Shown here: one piece after another, positions 24,830-35,661 of the stretch
How the letters are laid out: the number at the start of each line of letters is the position of its first letter
Numbering within the stretch: the first letter of the stretch is position 1
DNA from: Neopestalotiopsis rosae
Lineage: Eukaryota; Ascomycota; Sordariomycetes; Amphisphaeriales; Sporocadaceae
NCBI GenBank assembly: GCA_023078685.1
Contig: JALGAS010000001.1
Span: 2,170,001-2,234,000, forward strand
Reading direction: 5' to 3'
DNA: 64,000 bases
Made by a program: the position numbers and the translations under genes
Notes under the pieces: model-generated
Told to the model about the DNA's origin: nothing
The model's database searches: none
What the model saw: only the letters and a program-made list of their open reading frames with translations

Positions 24830-25231
24830 ATGTTCAACAGCAGTACTCATTGGGACTCAACCCATCAGGATAGAACTTTGTTGGACTACACTACCGCAGA
24901 GCATACTCACCTTGAATTCCCTGACAGACAGTCGTCCATGCAGGCTAGCAATATGCTTGGTGAAATTCCAAGGAAATCTCACATGATGGAGTCTTTCCAC
25001 AAAGCCATTTCAGCCATGGATAAGGAGAAGGCGTGCCAGATGCTAGAGAAGTCATTCGAACGCGTTGCAGTGCAAGATTATTCTTGGCTGCTTGAATTAC
25101 GAAAGTTGGGTTATTCACCCACAGAAATAATCGACGAACTACTGGAAGCATCTCAGGACGGACCTTGGATCTTCATATCCTGCCAGCTAACAGGCACATC
25201 CAGAGCATGCTCTCGCAGGAGTGAAAAGTAG
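24830..25231 (+). CDS. short frame with a fungal Trp/Leu-rich helical domain, likely a fragment
   Basis: The frame encodes a helical segment FERVAVQDYSWLLELRKLGY followed by EIIDELLEASQDGPWIF. The pattern YSWL-EL-x2-G-x-EI-x2-LL-PWI recurs near the start of many ascomycete proteins of unknown function that also carry a GYPI-type region, like the one at 22954-24006 on the other strand. No continuing exon follows, and the frame turns into low-quality sequence after PWI. It may be the N-terminal exon of a decayed paralogue. Confidence 0.35.
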   Translation: MFNSSTHWDSTHQDRTLLDYTTAEHTHLEFPDRQSSMQASNMLGEIPRKSHMMESFHKAISAMDKEKACQMLEKSFERVAVQDYSWLLELRKLGYSPTEIIDELLEASQDGPWIFISCQLTGTSRACSRRSEK

Positions 25232-26040
25232 GGGCTGGACTTTTTCGATTCCGGCAGAGCAGGCTGGAAAGCGACAAACTGTACATATGAAATTCTCATG
25301 ATTTCTCATGAGATACATAACTTGGCGACTGGCTTGGCGCACTGCGGTATATTCACCATGCAGGAGCCGGAAAAAGAACAACAGACTGTCACTCCAATGT
25401 TGTCCCTTTTTCGATATTTTTATTCCAAATCTCTGTCACGATCCCACGGCTGGGATGTATTCTGACGTGCTGGCGCATATGGTCATGCAGCCACCAGCCT
25501 GCCGATCTTGCTGTCCGAACCGATGGATGATATTGTACTGCTCATGAATGAGAGCAAGCAAGTTAGAGGTCTTCAAGCGAGAGCGCGGGACTACGGATGC
25601 GGTTTGCTTGCATACATTAGTTGAAAAAGTGGCTACGATCAAGGGTTCTCGTTGGTCGCTGGTAGGTAAATCATTCTCACATCATAGAACACCTTTGGCA
25701 ATTACCAAATCAAGATGTCAGTCAGACTGACATCCCAATTCGGCCCAAGTTACAATTGTCTTCTCCTACAAAGTAGGATTAAAAAATGGCTTGCCGCGAA
25801 AAATTACACAAACCAAGTAAATATACACCGTACGATATTCCGATGTCGCGCTTACAGGTGTCTGTCATGATATCATCTTTGATCGTTTGGGCTGTTTCTG
25901 GTTCCCAGCGATGGCAGCTTTCTAATATGCCTTGATCCGCCAGGAAGATTTGCTCTAATCCTACATACATGATGGTCGGCAAACAATCTGCCAAGCCAAT
26001 CCCGCCATCAGCTAGGCTAATGGGCCATGGCAGCGGAGAA
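25232..26040. other. intergenic with one hairpin core, no gene seen
   Basis: Only short frames. A hairpin core lies at 25713-25735. Confidence 0.4.
25713..25735. repeat. palindromic hairpin core, one arm base changed
   Basis: Left arm AGATGTCAGTC (first G is A), central A, intact right arm, then CAATTCGGCCCAAG. Confidence 0.82.
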
Positions 26041-26058
26041 TGGATTCTGGCCGAATCT

Positions 26059-26081
26059 GGATGTCAGTCTGACTGACATCC
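26059..26081. repeat. palindromic hairpin core
   Basis: Exact arms around a central T; left flank TTCTGGCCGAATCT, right flank GGATTTGGCATAGCTT. Confidence 0.9.
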
Positions 26082-26441
26082 GGATTTGGCATAGCTTCGA
26101 GGGACGTTAAGCGGATGCGACATTGTCTTTCTGTCAACCAGTCAGAGATCCTGGCCAGCCCCAGTGCACTAAGCCAGTGGCTTGCCCATTCGAAACAACA
26201 ATCAGATATTTCATCCATGTCCAGCGAGATAGCCATAGCAACATACATCGTTGCTGTGATTGCAATTGTCCGGGATCTCGGTCGGCTGGCGAGAGACTGT
26301 CACGTCCACAAAATCTGACACGCCTTCAATCAAAGCCACGGCAAACTCACAACGCATCCTTCTTCCCTGTCTAGAAAAAGCAAATAGGGGGAGTTACCTC
26401 TCCTTTGCATTTGGCTTGGCCAACCTCGATGCGCCCAATCT

Positions 26442-26464
26442 GGATGTCAGTCAGACTGACATCC
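26442..26464. repeat. palindromic hairpin core with extended arms
   Basis: The arms extend to 16 bases (AATCTGGATGTCAGTC and its exact complement). Compared with 13134, the inner pair is T-A here and G-C there, so both arms changed together. Confidence 0.9.
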
Positions 26465-26733
26465 AGATTCAGCATAGCTTGACGAAGGTTCAGTGGGTAC
26501 GAAATTGTCTGTTCACCGTCCAATTAGAAGTTTCAGTCAACCTCACCCCTGTCTAGACATCCCTTGGCCAAAACACGTCTTCGGCAGCGAAAAGCAAAGC
26601 GATGCAGACACTGGCAACAGGATACAAATTTCGATCAAACTTGCTCTTCGTGCAATCAGAAGCTATAACCCTGCACCTGCGATTCATCGTCCATATACGC
26701 AGAATCTGACCGAACCCAATTGCCAGAACGTGT

Positions 26734-26754
26734 CCCCCCCCCCCCCCCCCCCCC
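26734..26754. repeat. poly-C run of 21 bases
   Basis: Direct reading. The length is prone to sequencing and assembly error. Confidence 0.9.
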
Positions 26755-27467
26755 TTCCCTCTTCTCTCAGAGCACCGACAGCTTGTAATTTCACACAATA
26801 GATAGATTTCCACACTCGCTACCCACACAAGCAAGACGAGTATATTCAATCACGGCTTCTGATTAGCTGATAGACTTCATTACGTTGGCTCAGTCCCTCC
26901 AAATCGGCATTTTGTTTAACAGTTTGAGACAACCCACTCGACAACTCTCACTTTGACTTGAAACAATTCTCAATGCTACTAGTCGTCAAAGACATCTATT
27001 CGAACAAATTTGAGTTGCGACAAGTGAAAGCAAAGAGGAAAAGGCAAGCAAGAAAAGAAAAAGAAGGACTGGCCTTGCCTCGCTCACATCATGCAACATG
27101 GTCGTCTGCCCAAACATACAGCATGGTGTAAGTACGGGGACTGCGATCTCAGTAAATGTCGGTTCAGCCAGCCATAGAGCATGAGCATGTAGAGTGATGC
27201 AGAAGCGTCGGCAGTTGGCACCTGCAACTCATCGCCAATCATTGCCATCCGTGTGGCTGTTAGGACTTAGAATGCTCTATGTAAGTCGATAAACTGGGAA
27301 CGCTCCATCACGTGGGCGCAGCCGATGTACGTCAGGAAGGTTTACATATACTGATTGCTAACACACCCCCGTCCGCTTCATTGGACCAACGACGACAATG
27401 GGGCCATAAACTGGACAAATTGGATTCTTTTTGTGAGACTCTCGACCATTTACGAGGTTGCTTTAGT

Positions 27468-27486
27468 ACACACACACACACACACA
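27468..27486. repeat. CA microsatellite
   Basis: Direct reading of alternating CA. Confidence 0.9.
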
Positions 27487-27879
27487 GATAGTGAATTCGG
27501 GTGTGCCAACGATCTAACGGCCTCGTTGCACTCGTGAAAGGTCGTATTTTCTGCAGCGAGTGGGAGGACAAGGATGTCATGGACCGGTTGGTCATAGTGC
27601 CAGCGGCAATGCATAGGCGGTTCCGCGACAGCACGTTTGGTATGGCTGTGCCCCATGTTGATAGTTGAGTCGTACTACGACATTGGAAATGTTGTGCCCC
27701 CAATTCTGGACTGAGCATCCGGCCCTTAGGGACCATTGACAAAAGTGGCCCCCCACGATGTGACGTCCACCGATCAGCCCAGCCTGCTTCCCGGCCGACC
27801 AGCTGACCTTTCAGGTGTGTAACAAGATACAGCTACATAGGCCTAAGGCGTAACCATAGATGGCAGTCGGGGCACTAAA

Positions 27880-27897
27880 CATACATACATACATACA
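27880..27897. repeat. CATA microsatellite
   Basis: Direct reading of about four and a half CATA units. Confidence 0.85.
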
Positions 27898-28791
27898 ATA
27901 ACACATCTATACTCGAGCCTTCACATCTTGGTCCGAATTCCGTAGAGCCCCGCCAGATGTGGTTTCGGCGCCCGGCTCTGTGCGTCGAGCTACCTTGCCT
28001 ATCACATGGATTCCTCATACTCCTTACCTTGTTTAAGGGCCCATGTTTCGTACAATGTCATTGACAATGTCACTGACAATCTCACTTTATCTGTTCACTC
28101 GTCACGTCGCATTCGTGACTGACTGATTATGTATCCCAGCTTGGCCTGTTGGTTGTTGTGCCTAAGAACCCCTGGGGGGCAAGAATCGCCAACAGATTTT
28201 GGTTAATCACCAATTGTATCTAATCCATGCTCCATGAACAACTGTGACCGAACGCAATTTCATGCGTGTATCCATGGATCTTACCATGAAAATAGTAATT
28301 CTAAAAGGCTCTTTGCTTTTCTTTTCTTTTTTCCTTCCCCTTTGGACATGCAGCCGGGGTGATCCGCTGCAGGCCTGTCAAAATACCATTGGGCTGTTAG
28401 ATAAGAAACTGCGCATATACAAAGTACAACCGGCCTAAAGATATTGCCCTTCTTGATCCAGACCTCCCTGATTGGCGTTTGCGTTGCCTATTTCCTGGGG
28501 TCGCAAGATCCTGGAACCTGTACGCATTCCGAGCAAACATCTTTAGATTGCACATATTTGACATCGGAATTGTTCGTTGGTCGTCTACTCTCCAACAGCA
28601 GATGTTCGCTGAAAATCGTATTTTATTTGAGCCCTACGTCAAAGGGAGCTTGCTCTCGTACGACAAGATATCAAAGACTCGTTAACAGGCTGTCTCATTT
28701 CCCATTGTTTCACCCCCTCTCACAGTCAAGGATAGTCTCTGCCTTGGTTATAGCATTGTTTTTGTCCTCAATGTGGCTGCCCGTACACACA

Positions 28792-30182
28792 ATGTCGAGC
28801 ATTAGCACGATCCGTCAAGTTCCCATCAACAACACCATACAGGTGGTTGTTGGCCCAGGCAACGTGACGGGTCTGTATTACATTCTTGTCTCCAATGTAT
28901 GTAAAGGCCTTGGGCAGACATGGCTCAACTTGCAGTTGGAATCTAGAGACTGACTCAACACTTGTTAGTTACCATGGCAGACCTCGTGGAAGCAGGTCAA
29001 GGAACATGTGCAGACAGTCTGTTCCTGAGTTGAGAGAGTCGAGATTTTCAAAGAGAGCACTTCGGGATGGGTGTGCGTTCGTGGCCGCGAAAACTTTCGC
29101 GCGGCAATGTGTATGCTGTGCCATATTCTACGCTGCTCAACCGAATGACTGATTGGAAATTAGGTTATTTGGCATCGACACCCTTTCAAGATCGGCCAAT
29201 GCTCATAGACGGCAGGAACGCTGAAGAAGAAATCCCCATCAAAAGACTGGTAGGAGGTCCAGGAAGACTGTCTGCCTCTCCGCGATCGCCAAGAACCCCA
29301 CGGACAATGCCTCAACTTATGCACTTGTCCTTCGATACTCCGTCATTAATGTCACTGACGGCATCAGGCTATGACCAGGCAAGTCGTCCGTCCATGAATC
29401 TCTTCTTTTAAGAAGAGAATATCGCTAATCTTACTTGATACCAACAGTGGTCTATACCTAGCACAGTCTCACTTGTATCTAGTCCCGTAAATTATGGGAT
29501 GCAGCCCATGCACACAACAATGGCTGGTGACTATCAAGAAACCACCTCCTGGTATCAGTCTCATGATAGTAGCTATATGGGCAACCCACCCATCGTCTCA
29601 CCTGGGCAAGTTCCCACATATCACGCAGAGCCATTATTTCATATTCCGCGCCCGAGAGATATGTATGAAAGTCATTACTCCATCTCAACCGAGCCAGTCC
29701 AGGTGCAGACCCTGGCAGCCCCTGCAGTGATTGAGACAGAATACCGGAAAATAATCATTAGGGGACTATCCAAACGGACTCAAAGCGATCTAATCAAATC
29801 TCTGCTCCGTTCCAAATGCGGCTTGGGTGGTAACGAAATCAACAGCATCAAGATCCCCAGATCTAGAGAAGGAGGCAATCGAGGACACGCGACCATCACC
29901 TTTGTCAACATGAATTGTGCAGAGAGAGCAGTACAGAGATTACACCACTACAACTTCGATGGTCACCAGCTTGAAGTAAGGTTGACAAACGAGGGTGTCT
30001 CGCCAAACGAGGGGCGGAGAGCAAGACCTCAGCGGCAGCAAGAAGCTTCACTGCAGCAGCAGCAGCAAGTGACAGGCTCGCAGTCCACATCGTCTGTCCA
30101 GGGGAAGAGGAAAGGAGAGGAATCAATCAATAGAGGCGTCATTATTGCTAATGGATCCTCGAGTCGGCCGACAAGTCAATAA
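28792..30182 (+). pseudogene. two-RRM RNA-binding protein gene with one in-frame stop
   Basis: Exons 28792-28896, 28969-29110, 29164-29378 and 29448-30182 join in phase and would give 398 residues. RRM 1 spans the first junction: GLYYILVSN (RNP2-like) continues LPWQTSWKQVKEHV, then VERVEIFKESTSGWVCVRGR (RNP1-like). RRM 2 lies near residues 240-320 (KIIIRGLSKRTQSDLI, then GHATITFVN). The C-terminus is Gln/Ser-rich. A TGA at 29026-29028 lies inside RRM 1 in otherwise clean coding sequence, and no intron of normal size removes it. The third intron (29379-29447) has a GC donor in perfect context (CAG then GCAAGT). The parent protein would bind RNA. This copy is either a young pseudogene, a read-through gene or a sequencing error. 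Confidence 0.75.
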
Positions 30183-30543
30183 AGCGAACCTGGATCTCAG
30201 AGATAAGAGGTCTGTTTAGTAGGGATTCGCCGTCAAAGAGGATTGTGGCCATTGCCGGCGCTGGGAGAATGGTGAACTTCGAAGGCAAGTGTAACCGGGA
30301 TTCATGGCGCACTGTCAACAAAGTGTAAGCTACAAGCACAACCCCAGCGAAAAGGACCGAATTTGTTGCATATATAATAGATTGACTGGTTCCTTGGTGG
30401 TGATCCTCATCTATGAACAGCATCAAAACAAGAGACGTAACCATGCGAAGCAATGACAATGACAGGCTCATTACGAGGAGAATAATGGTAGTCTGTGTCT
30501 TTGGTACTCTAATCGCTACAAGAAATGCGCAACAGCAGATCAT
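30148..30543 (-). CDS. hypothetical membrane protein frame
   Basis: The frame of 131 residues has three hydrophobic stretches (about residues 1-12, 18-45 and 55-75) and a polar C-terminus. Its end overlaps the 3' end of the RRM gene on the other strand by 35 bp. Protein-like sequence in another frame just upstream (GYLIINEGIFLLFRDLQEY near 30590-30650) could be an earlier exon. I do not recognise the family. Confidence 0.35.
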   Translation of the reverse strand: MICCCAFLVAIRVPKTQTTIILLVMSLSLSLLRMVTSLVLMLFIDEDHHQGTSQSIIYATNSVLFAGVVLVAYTLLTVRHESRLHLPSKFTILPAPAMATILFDGESLLNRPLISEIQVRFIDLSADSRIH

Positions 30544-32427
30544 GAAGTGCGTCTCCAGATCACGATACGTTTTTTAATGACCGCCTAGGGCCGGGCAGTA
30601 TTCTTGCAAGTCTCTAAATAGGAGAAAGATTCCTTCGTTGATGATAAGGTATCCAGGCAGCCAACGACACAATCAGGCGTGGTACTACCACGGCCTTGCG
30701 CAGAGGTAATAGGAACAGATGCGGGAGCTCTGAAACATGTAACCTAGGTGGAGGCACGCGCAACCTCGCGAAGGGAGTGAGCAAATAACTATGCGTACCG
30801 TCGCGTATTGTATGTTCTGCGCGTATGAGCCATGAATGAAGCTGATATGAGCGGTATAAAATTGAGAGTATAGCGTGGATACCGTCCGTTCGATGTGGCA
30901 AAGATTGAATGGCGAGAAGATGGGGAAATAGGAGTTGCGAAAAGTCTGAGTCCAGTCGCTTGAGAGTGCTAACCTATTGCAACGTAAGGAAAGGAAGTTG
31001 TTGACCAGCGCAAGAAGGGGAAGGAGGAAGGCGCTAAACTTGCTTAGGCATGGGGGCTTCGCAACTTGATTTTCTTGCTAAGTGTGAACTTCTAGAAGAG
31101 AGAAGCTGTGATTAGGGCTCTACAGTAACTAGCGCTGGTGCGTATTAGGCGCTATTACAAGAAACTCCGCACCTCTATTATCCGCAACTTGCTAGATGGT
31201 CGTTTTCCCAGAGCATTGCGCCAAAAATGAGTCTTTAGATGTGACACCTGTATTATTTGATGGATCAGTAGTTGCTAGAGAAACGACCATACTTTCCAAG
31301 GTCGATCAAGTATTCGGCCATCCTGCTATCGCATAAATGAGTTCTTGCTTCGTACTGAACATAGATTTTGATCTTGATCAGTACTAGACACTATTGCATC
31401 TTTGTAAACTCGTATTTTTCAGCAGAAAGGTTATGGGACTCGACCTCAGCTCTGGTATTTAGGTTCGTAGAAATACCTTGCGGCACAGCATGTTTGGATT
31501 TCAACTTACTATGTTCTGAGCTTTTGATGGCTTTGGTGAGCGATTCTAGTGTCGTGCAGCCCGCAAAATGGGGTTTCACAAGCTACCACAATTCTTTCGC
31601 AGAGGAGATGTGCGAGGGGAAGAAAACAATCCTGTTGGCAACGAGCAGAGCGACTTGCTAAGCAGAGGTCGAGCTAATTCGTTGCTTCAAGAGTGAAATG
31701 CCCTGTACAAACCACAAGTTTCACCACTTGTCACTTGTGGAATGATTATTGATTGTTAGGCTCCATCGCTCGGTGACGCCAAATTTTGCATTTTGTCGAA
31801 AACCATTCCGAGTAGAGCGATCTTGAAATTTTGAATCTCCACGTTCAAGAGATCAGAAATGGTGTCAAGCCTGGGATAACCACTGGATGGATCGATGAAG
31901 GACAACCAAGAACTGTGGTATGCGACTGTGTATAGACCTTATAAATAGTATAAATGTTTGGCTGGCTTCCCTGTTAGGAAGAGACACTTGAATTCATCCA
32001 GAGATGGATAAGTGGAGTGATCTGAAACTGGATGAAATGATTGTGCCGGTCCTTTTTCTTGAATGTGCCGAGCTAGAATAGAGATTCGGATCCATTATCT
32101 TTCAATTACCTGTAGTAGCTTTTCTGCGTCTGGAACCGAGACAATCAAAAGTAGCTTCTTCCTCGTCTCTCTTGTCTTGAATTTGAGCACGGAAGATCCA
32201 TATTCGACGCTGACCTTCATATACCTGTGCAGATCCACTTGTTACGGATCTGTACTGTAATCCATATGCCTCACGAGCGACCTGGAAGTACATGAATTTG
32301 AAACCCAGATTTCAGCCTTAGTTTGAGCATCCGGTAAGTCCTTGGCTGCCAGTGATCTAGCGCAGCTTGTCGATGGCGCTTTAGGCAACGCCCCTGAGGT
32401 TGTCTGTCGTAGGCAAGCAATTGTAGA
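30544..32427. other. intergenic, no supported gene
   Basis: Short frames only. At about 31998-32085 there is a stretch (GTGATCTGAAACTGGATGAA, GATTGTGCCGGT, GCCGAGCTAGAAT) that recurs in diverged form at 36066-36155. Confidence 0.4.
31998..32085 (+). repeat. diverged ~85-bp repeat, copy A
   Basis: It aligns with 36066-36155: GGATAAGTGGAGTGATCTGA against AGAGAAGTGGAACCATCTAA, then AAACTGGATGAA in both. Confidence 0.6.
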
Positions 32428-33119
32428 CTAATCAGCCTTCTTCTCCTTCAAGTTCAGTTCCTCAAACTTCAAATCTTCCAAGCCCCCTTTATCTTGAACT
32501 TGTGGCAGCGTCTTAGAAAGAATAAGTTCAAGTTCGAGCTTCATGTTTTTAGGTCTATACCCTTGATCCAACATCCTCTTCAACGCTCGCACATACACAT
32601 CAGAAAAAGATGCCTTCCAGTCTTCGATGAAAGCCTCTGCCTGAGCCAGTGTCCGAAACCACTGGTGACAAGCACCAGAAACCTCTTTAACCTGAGGTTC
32701 TGAGCCTTTATCTCCACTAATTTGCGTGAGCATAATCCCGTGACAGGTAGCGTGAGAAGATCATACTACCAGTAGTTATATATACCAGGTCGTTCACCAT
32801 TGGCAACAGTGTAGAAGCCTATACTATTCCATTTCGGAGTAGTCTCACCAGCTCCGTCCTTGATGATCTCTTGATGTTCTGACACTCCTCGGTCCTTCAA
32901 ATAAGTTCTTGCTTGTTCAAGCGTACGGAAGCCTTTGAATATAGAGACACATCCTGTTACACGAGGATGCGCATCGCCCCTACCCAAATCCATTAGTTAT
33001 TTTCATGACTGGAAATATTTCCATCGAATACGATACCAGGATGAGAAGATTGTAGGCTCATCGACATGGCCTTCTAGAACAGCGTAGTATTCCTTGTTCT
33101 TGACTTTCCGCGAGCCCAT
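32428..33119 (-). CDS. protein with two viroplasmin/RNase-H1-N-like domains
   Basis: Exons 33119-33037, 32979-32770 and 32716-32428 join in phase to give 193 residues. Each half has the Caulimovirus viroplasmin/RNase H1 N-terminal fold signature. Domain 1 is KEYYAVLEGHVDEPTIFSSW, then GCVSIFKGFRTLEQARTYL. Domain 2 is GFYTVANGERPGIYNY, then GACHQWFRTLAQAEAFI. The family binds RNA-DNA hybrids or double-stranded RNA and usually sits before an RNase H domain, which is absent here. Both introns interrupt the same place in the domain (the TG of a Trp/Cys codon), which points to duplication of an exon together with its intron. The C-terminus is Lys/Glu-rich. The function is unknown; nucleic acid binding is the best guess. 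Confidence 0.8.
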
Positions 33120-33131
33120 CGTAGCAATCAT

Positions 33132-34411
33132 TGAAAGTTTGACATATGAGCACTCGAGTTTGATTAATGACTGTTTTCATTGACGTTAGGCATTTAGCCA
33201 GCCTAGGACTTTAGGTAAATGAACGGATCTGGCTACATGGGTTTACTTAAATAAAGTGCACAAGACCTAATTGCCTCCCACAGCCCGGCGGAAATAGCCA
33301 TCAAGCCGGAGGTCCCGGGGTTTGATACTTTTATCCGTCAAAACGAGAGTTGTACCCATTACTTTAGTCAAAGTCAACTTTCCACAGCTTCCTCAAGGGC
33401 TGGAATTTTAGTGTCCAGCCTCGGACGAAATTATTCGCTCGCCTAAAAAGCAGGCTCCCACGACAACTAGGATTGATTAGTTAGTAGTAATCGACAAGTA
33501 CACATAAGGAAGAGCTGAACGAAGCAGATTGATCATTGTGCTGGAAGCAGTCGCCGTCGAGGTAAGGCTGTTAGCATTACCGATCAAATGGTAGCGGCAT
33601 TGCTGGCTGCCTAAACAACCCCGCATCCACAAATAATCAAGGACGACAACTACTTTCTGAACTTCACCATCACATGCCCTTGCGAGCTCGTATTGTGACA
33701 CCGGTCGATCATGATCCCTCTCGTCCAGCGTCTGCTCTTGTACCGCTTCGTACCGGATACGTTTTACACCTATGAAAGCGCTTTATACAGAGAGCATCAA
33801 AATTGGCCTCTTACAGTATGAGAAGGCGTAGATTTCATCGATCAGTCAGACGTAGCCAAAATTAAGAGGGTCAGCTTGGCGGACTGGGTCAAGTGCGTTG
33901 TTTGCTATTCTCCCTTTTGTTATAGTGTGACTCACTCTAGCGACTTGGTGATCCACTAAGGATTCCAAGGGACCGATTGGAAGACCAGCTCCTGGTCCAG
34001 AGGTGCATGCCACCACATCGACCAAATTCTGGTCCAAAGGTGCATACAGTACATCGACAAAATTCTGGTCCAAAGATGCATGCCACTACCAACTCCTGGT
34101 CCAAAAGCCAGGGAACATTGCACTAACACCAATCGTCCTCGATGAACTTGACTATGTCATCTGCTTCATTGGTTTGTTGTACCTTATCATCTGTATCCCA
34201 GCCGCACTCATGCTGCTCAAAATCGTAATAGGGACCATCGGAGATGTCTGAGTCAGAATATTCAGGAGCAAAATGTGCCACTGAGGATTTAGTTGTGAGT
34301 TTGCCAGATGGTTTGATTTCAAAACTTACTAGCTAACTCGTCAAAACCAATAGACAAGTCATCTGTCTCGTGTTTCACTTGACTATCTGATCTGTTATCG
34401 TTTCGTAATGA
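33132..34411. other. intergenic with a short tandem repeat
   Basis: No supported gene. A minus-strand frame at 33701-33477 is open but unrecognised. A tandem repeat lies at 33988-34107. Confidence 0.4.
33988..34107. repeat. tandem repeat, about 36-bp unit, about 3 copies
   Basis: Units share CTGGTCCAAAGGTGCAT and ACATCGACAA. The reading starts at 33988, 34025, 34061 and a partial unit at 34093. Confidence 0.75.
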
Positions 34412-34973
34412 TTAGGTTTCACGGCCGCTAGAGACGGGTCCTGCTGTTCTTGATGCAGTCGCCCGAAACCATCTGAACGCCGGCATTACGATCCGCTGGT
34501 ACCAGTCCTCATTGTCCGCGAGATCACTCCAGGGCAAGCGGGTGACGATTTCAGGCTTAGTCACTTGCCAGAGACACACATAGTGGTCGGTATAGTATTC
34601 TCTGCGTTGACCGCAAGGGTCCTAGATGTCATAATGGTCCATTTCGTTTTCAACATTAAGGAAAGGGAGACGATTCCTTATTCGGGTGCTCGGGTCTACT
34701 ATAGTGAGGGTATGAGGACCTCGATTCAACGCCCTTTTTAGCACCAGCTTTTCAATTGTGTCTGGCGAGATTGTGAATGAAATATATGGCCTGGCCGTCC
34801 AGTCATGATAATTGAGGTGGTTAGCTAGGGTGGATTTCCGTATTTCAGCAGTATCGAGCCGTATGTCCGGCGCCCGGGAAAGCATGCCTTCACCGAGAAT
34901 TGGCTGGCTTCCAGAAAAGCGATCCCATAATCTTAGGAAGGGCTTCGGGAATGGGTCTGGGAATAATGATTAC
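34412..34973 (-). pseudogene. fungal unknown-family protein (DUF7587-like) with an in-frame stop
   Basis: The minus frame runs from about 34973 (PFLRLWDRFSGSQPILGEG) through LANHLNYHDWTARPYISFTI and LTIVDPSTRIRNRLPFLNVE to EMDHYDI. A TAG stop at 34622-34624 interrupts it, and the same frame then continues with DHYVCLWQVTKPEIV and NEDWYQRIVMPAF to a stop at 34412. The order YISFT, IDPR-like, EMxHYxI, HYVCLWQV and WYxxIVMPAF is a pattern I know from a widespread ascomycete family; the label DUF7587 is from memory and unverified. The interrupting TAG is one C-to-T change from CAG. No start codon is clear. Confidence 0.65.
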
Positions 34974-35661
34974 ACGGATCCTATTTCCCATAGGTGCGAA
35001 TCCTCTTCACCTCCAAATGAAGACCTTTATTAACCGCTCTGAGACGATTCTATGATCGAGCGTGGGAGCGCTAATCATAATCAGGAGAGATGTATAGAAT
35101 ATCATACCAGGGCTTGCTCACGAGGAGGAAATATCCGGTGAAAGAACCCTGACAGTCTACGTCATACAACCTGCCGTGCTCTGATCCATGAATTGGTTGG
35201 TGGAGCAAATCTATTGAAATAGCGTCTATTAGTTTACTTTATTCCATACATCGTGAGTTGGTATTGCTGTTCTATGTCGCTTTTGCGCTGAGATTAATCA
35301 GAAAACTTCCCGAGGCTTCGCAAGTGCTTGCCATCAAGTTCGCCTGTCTTCAAAGATGCAGCTACATCTGGGGTAAAGCGCTGAGCTTTCTAAACTCAGG
35401 ATGAAGCTGCAGGCACTACAGCAGCGTATGGATGAGACTAAAGGCAAACTTTGCGCAATTGGCAGATAGAACAATTGAGCAGGCTGCGCGTTTGGATGGG
35501 CTGAACAGTCATGTTGCCGGTGCTTAAGATGATTATGGAGAATGTTTTAGTCGTAGAGCCTAAATTAGGAGGAAGCCAAGAACGAGGTTTGCACAGAAAT
35601 ACGTTGAAATCGCCATGACCATCCATATCATTACCATCTTGGCCCACTACAGTGGCATATT
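34974..35661. other. intergenic, no supported gene
   Basis: A 75-codon minus frame (35665-35438) follows the TB2/DP1-like frame and could be its decayed downstream exon, but it has no matching motif. Confidence 0.3.

Larger units (their letters stand above)
26043..26640 (+). repeat. long dispersed repeat, copy 2 (contains two hairpin cores)
   Basis: This is the best preserved copy. Hairpin cores at 26059-26081 and 26442-26464 flank 360 bp that align with 4838-5183 and, inverted, with 13322-13600. A further ~170 bp after the second hairpin also aligns with copy 1. The unit has no protein domain. Both hairpins carry the GCATAGCTT box on the right, so they are direct repeats even though each is itself a palindrome. 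Confidence 0.8.
26641..28791. other. intergenic; homopolymer and microsatellites
   Basis: No supported gene. It holds a run of 21 C (26734-26754), a CA microsatellite (27468-27486) and a CATA microsatellite (27880-27897). The final 300 bases should include the promoter and leader of the RRM gene. Confidence 0.45.

Noticed and set aside
4811..26640. Small frames inside the dispersed repeats containing DVSQTDIQI
   Set aside because: This peptide is just the translation of the palindromic core and appears in both strands for that reason.
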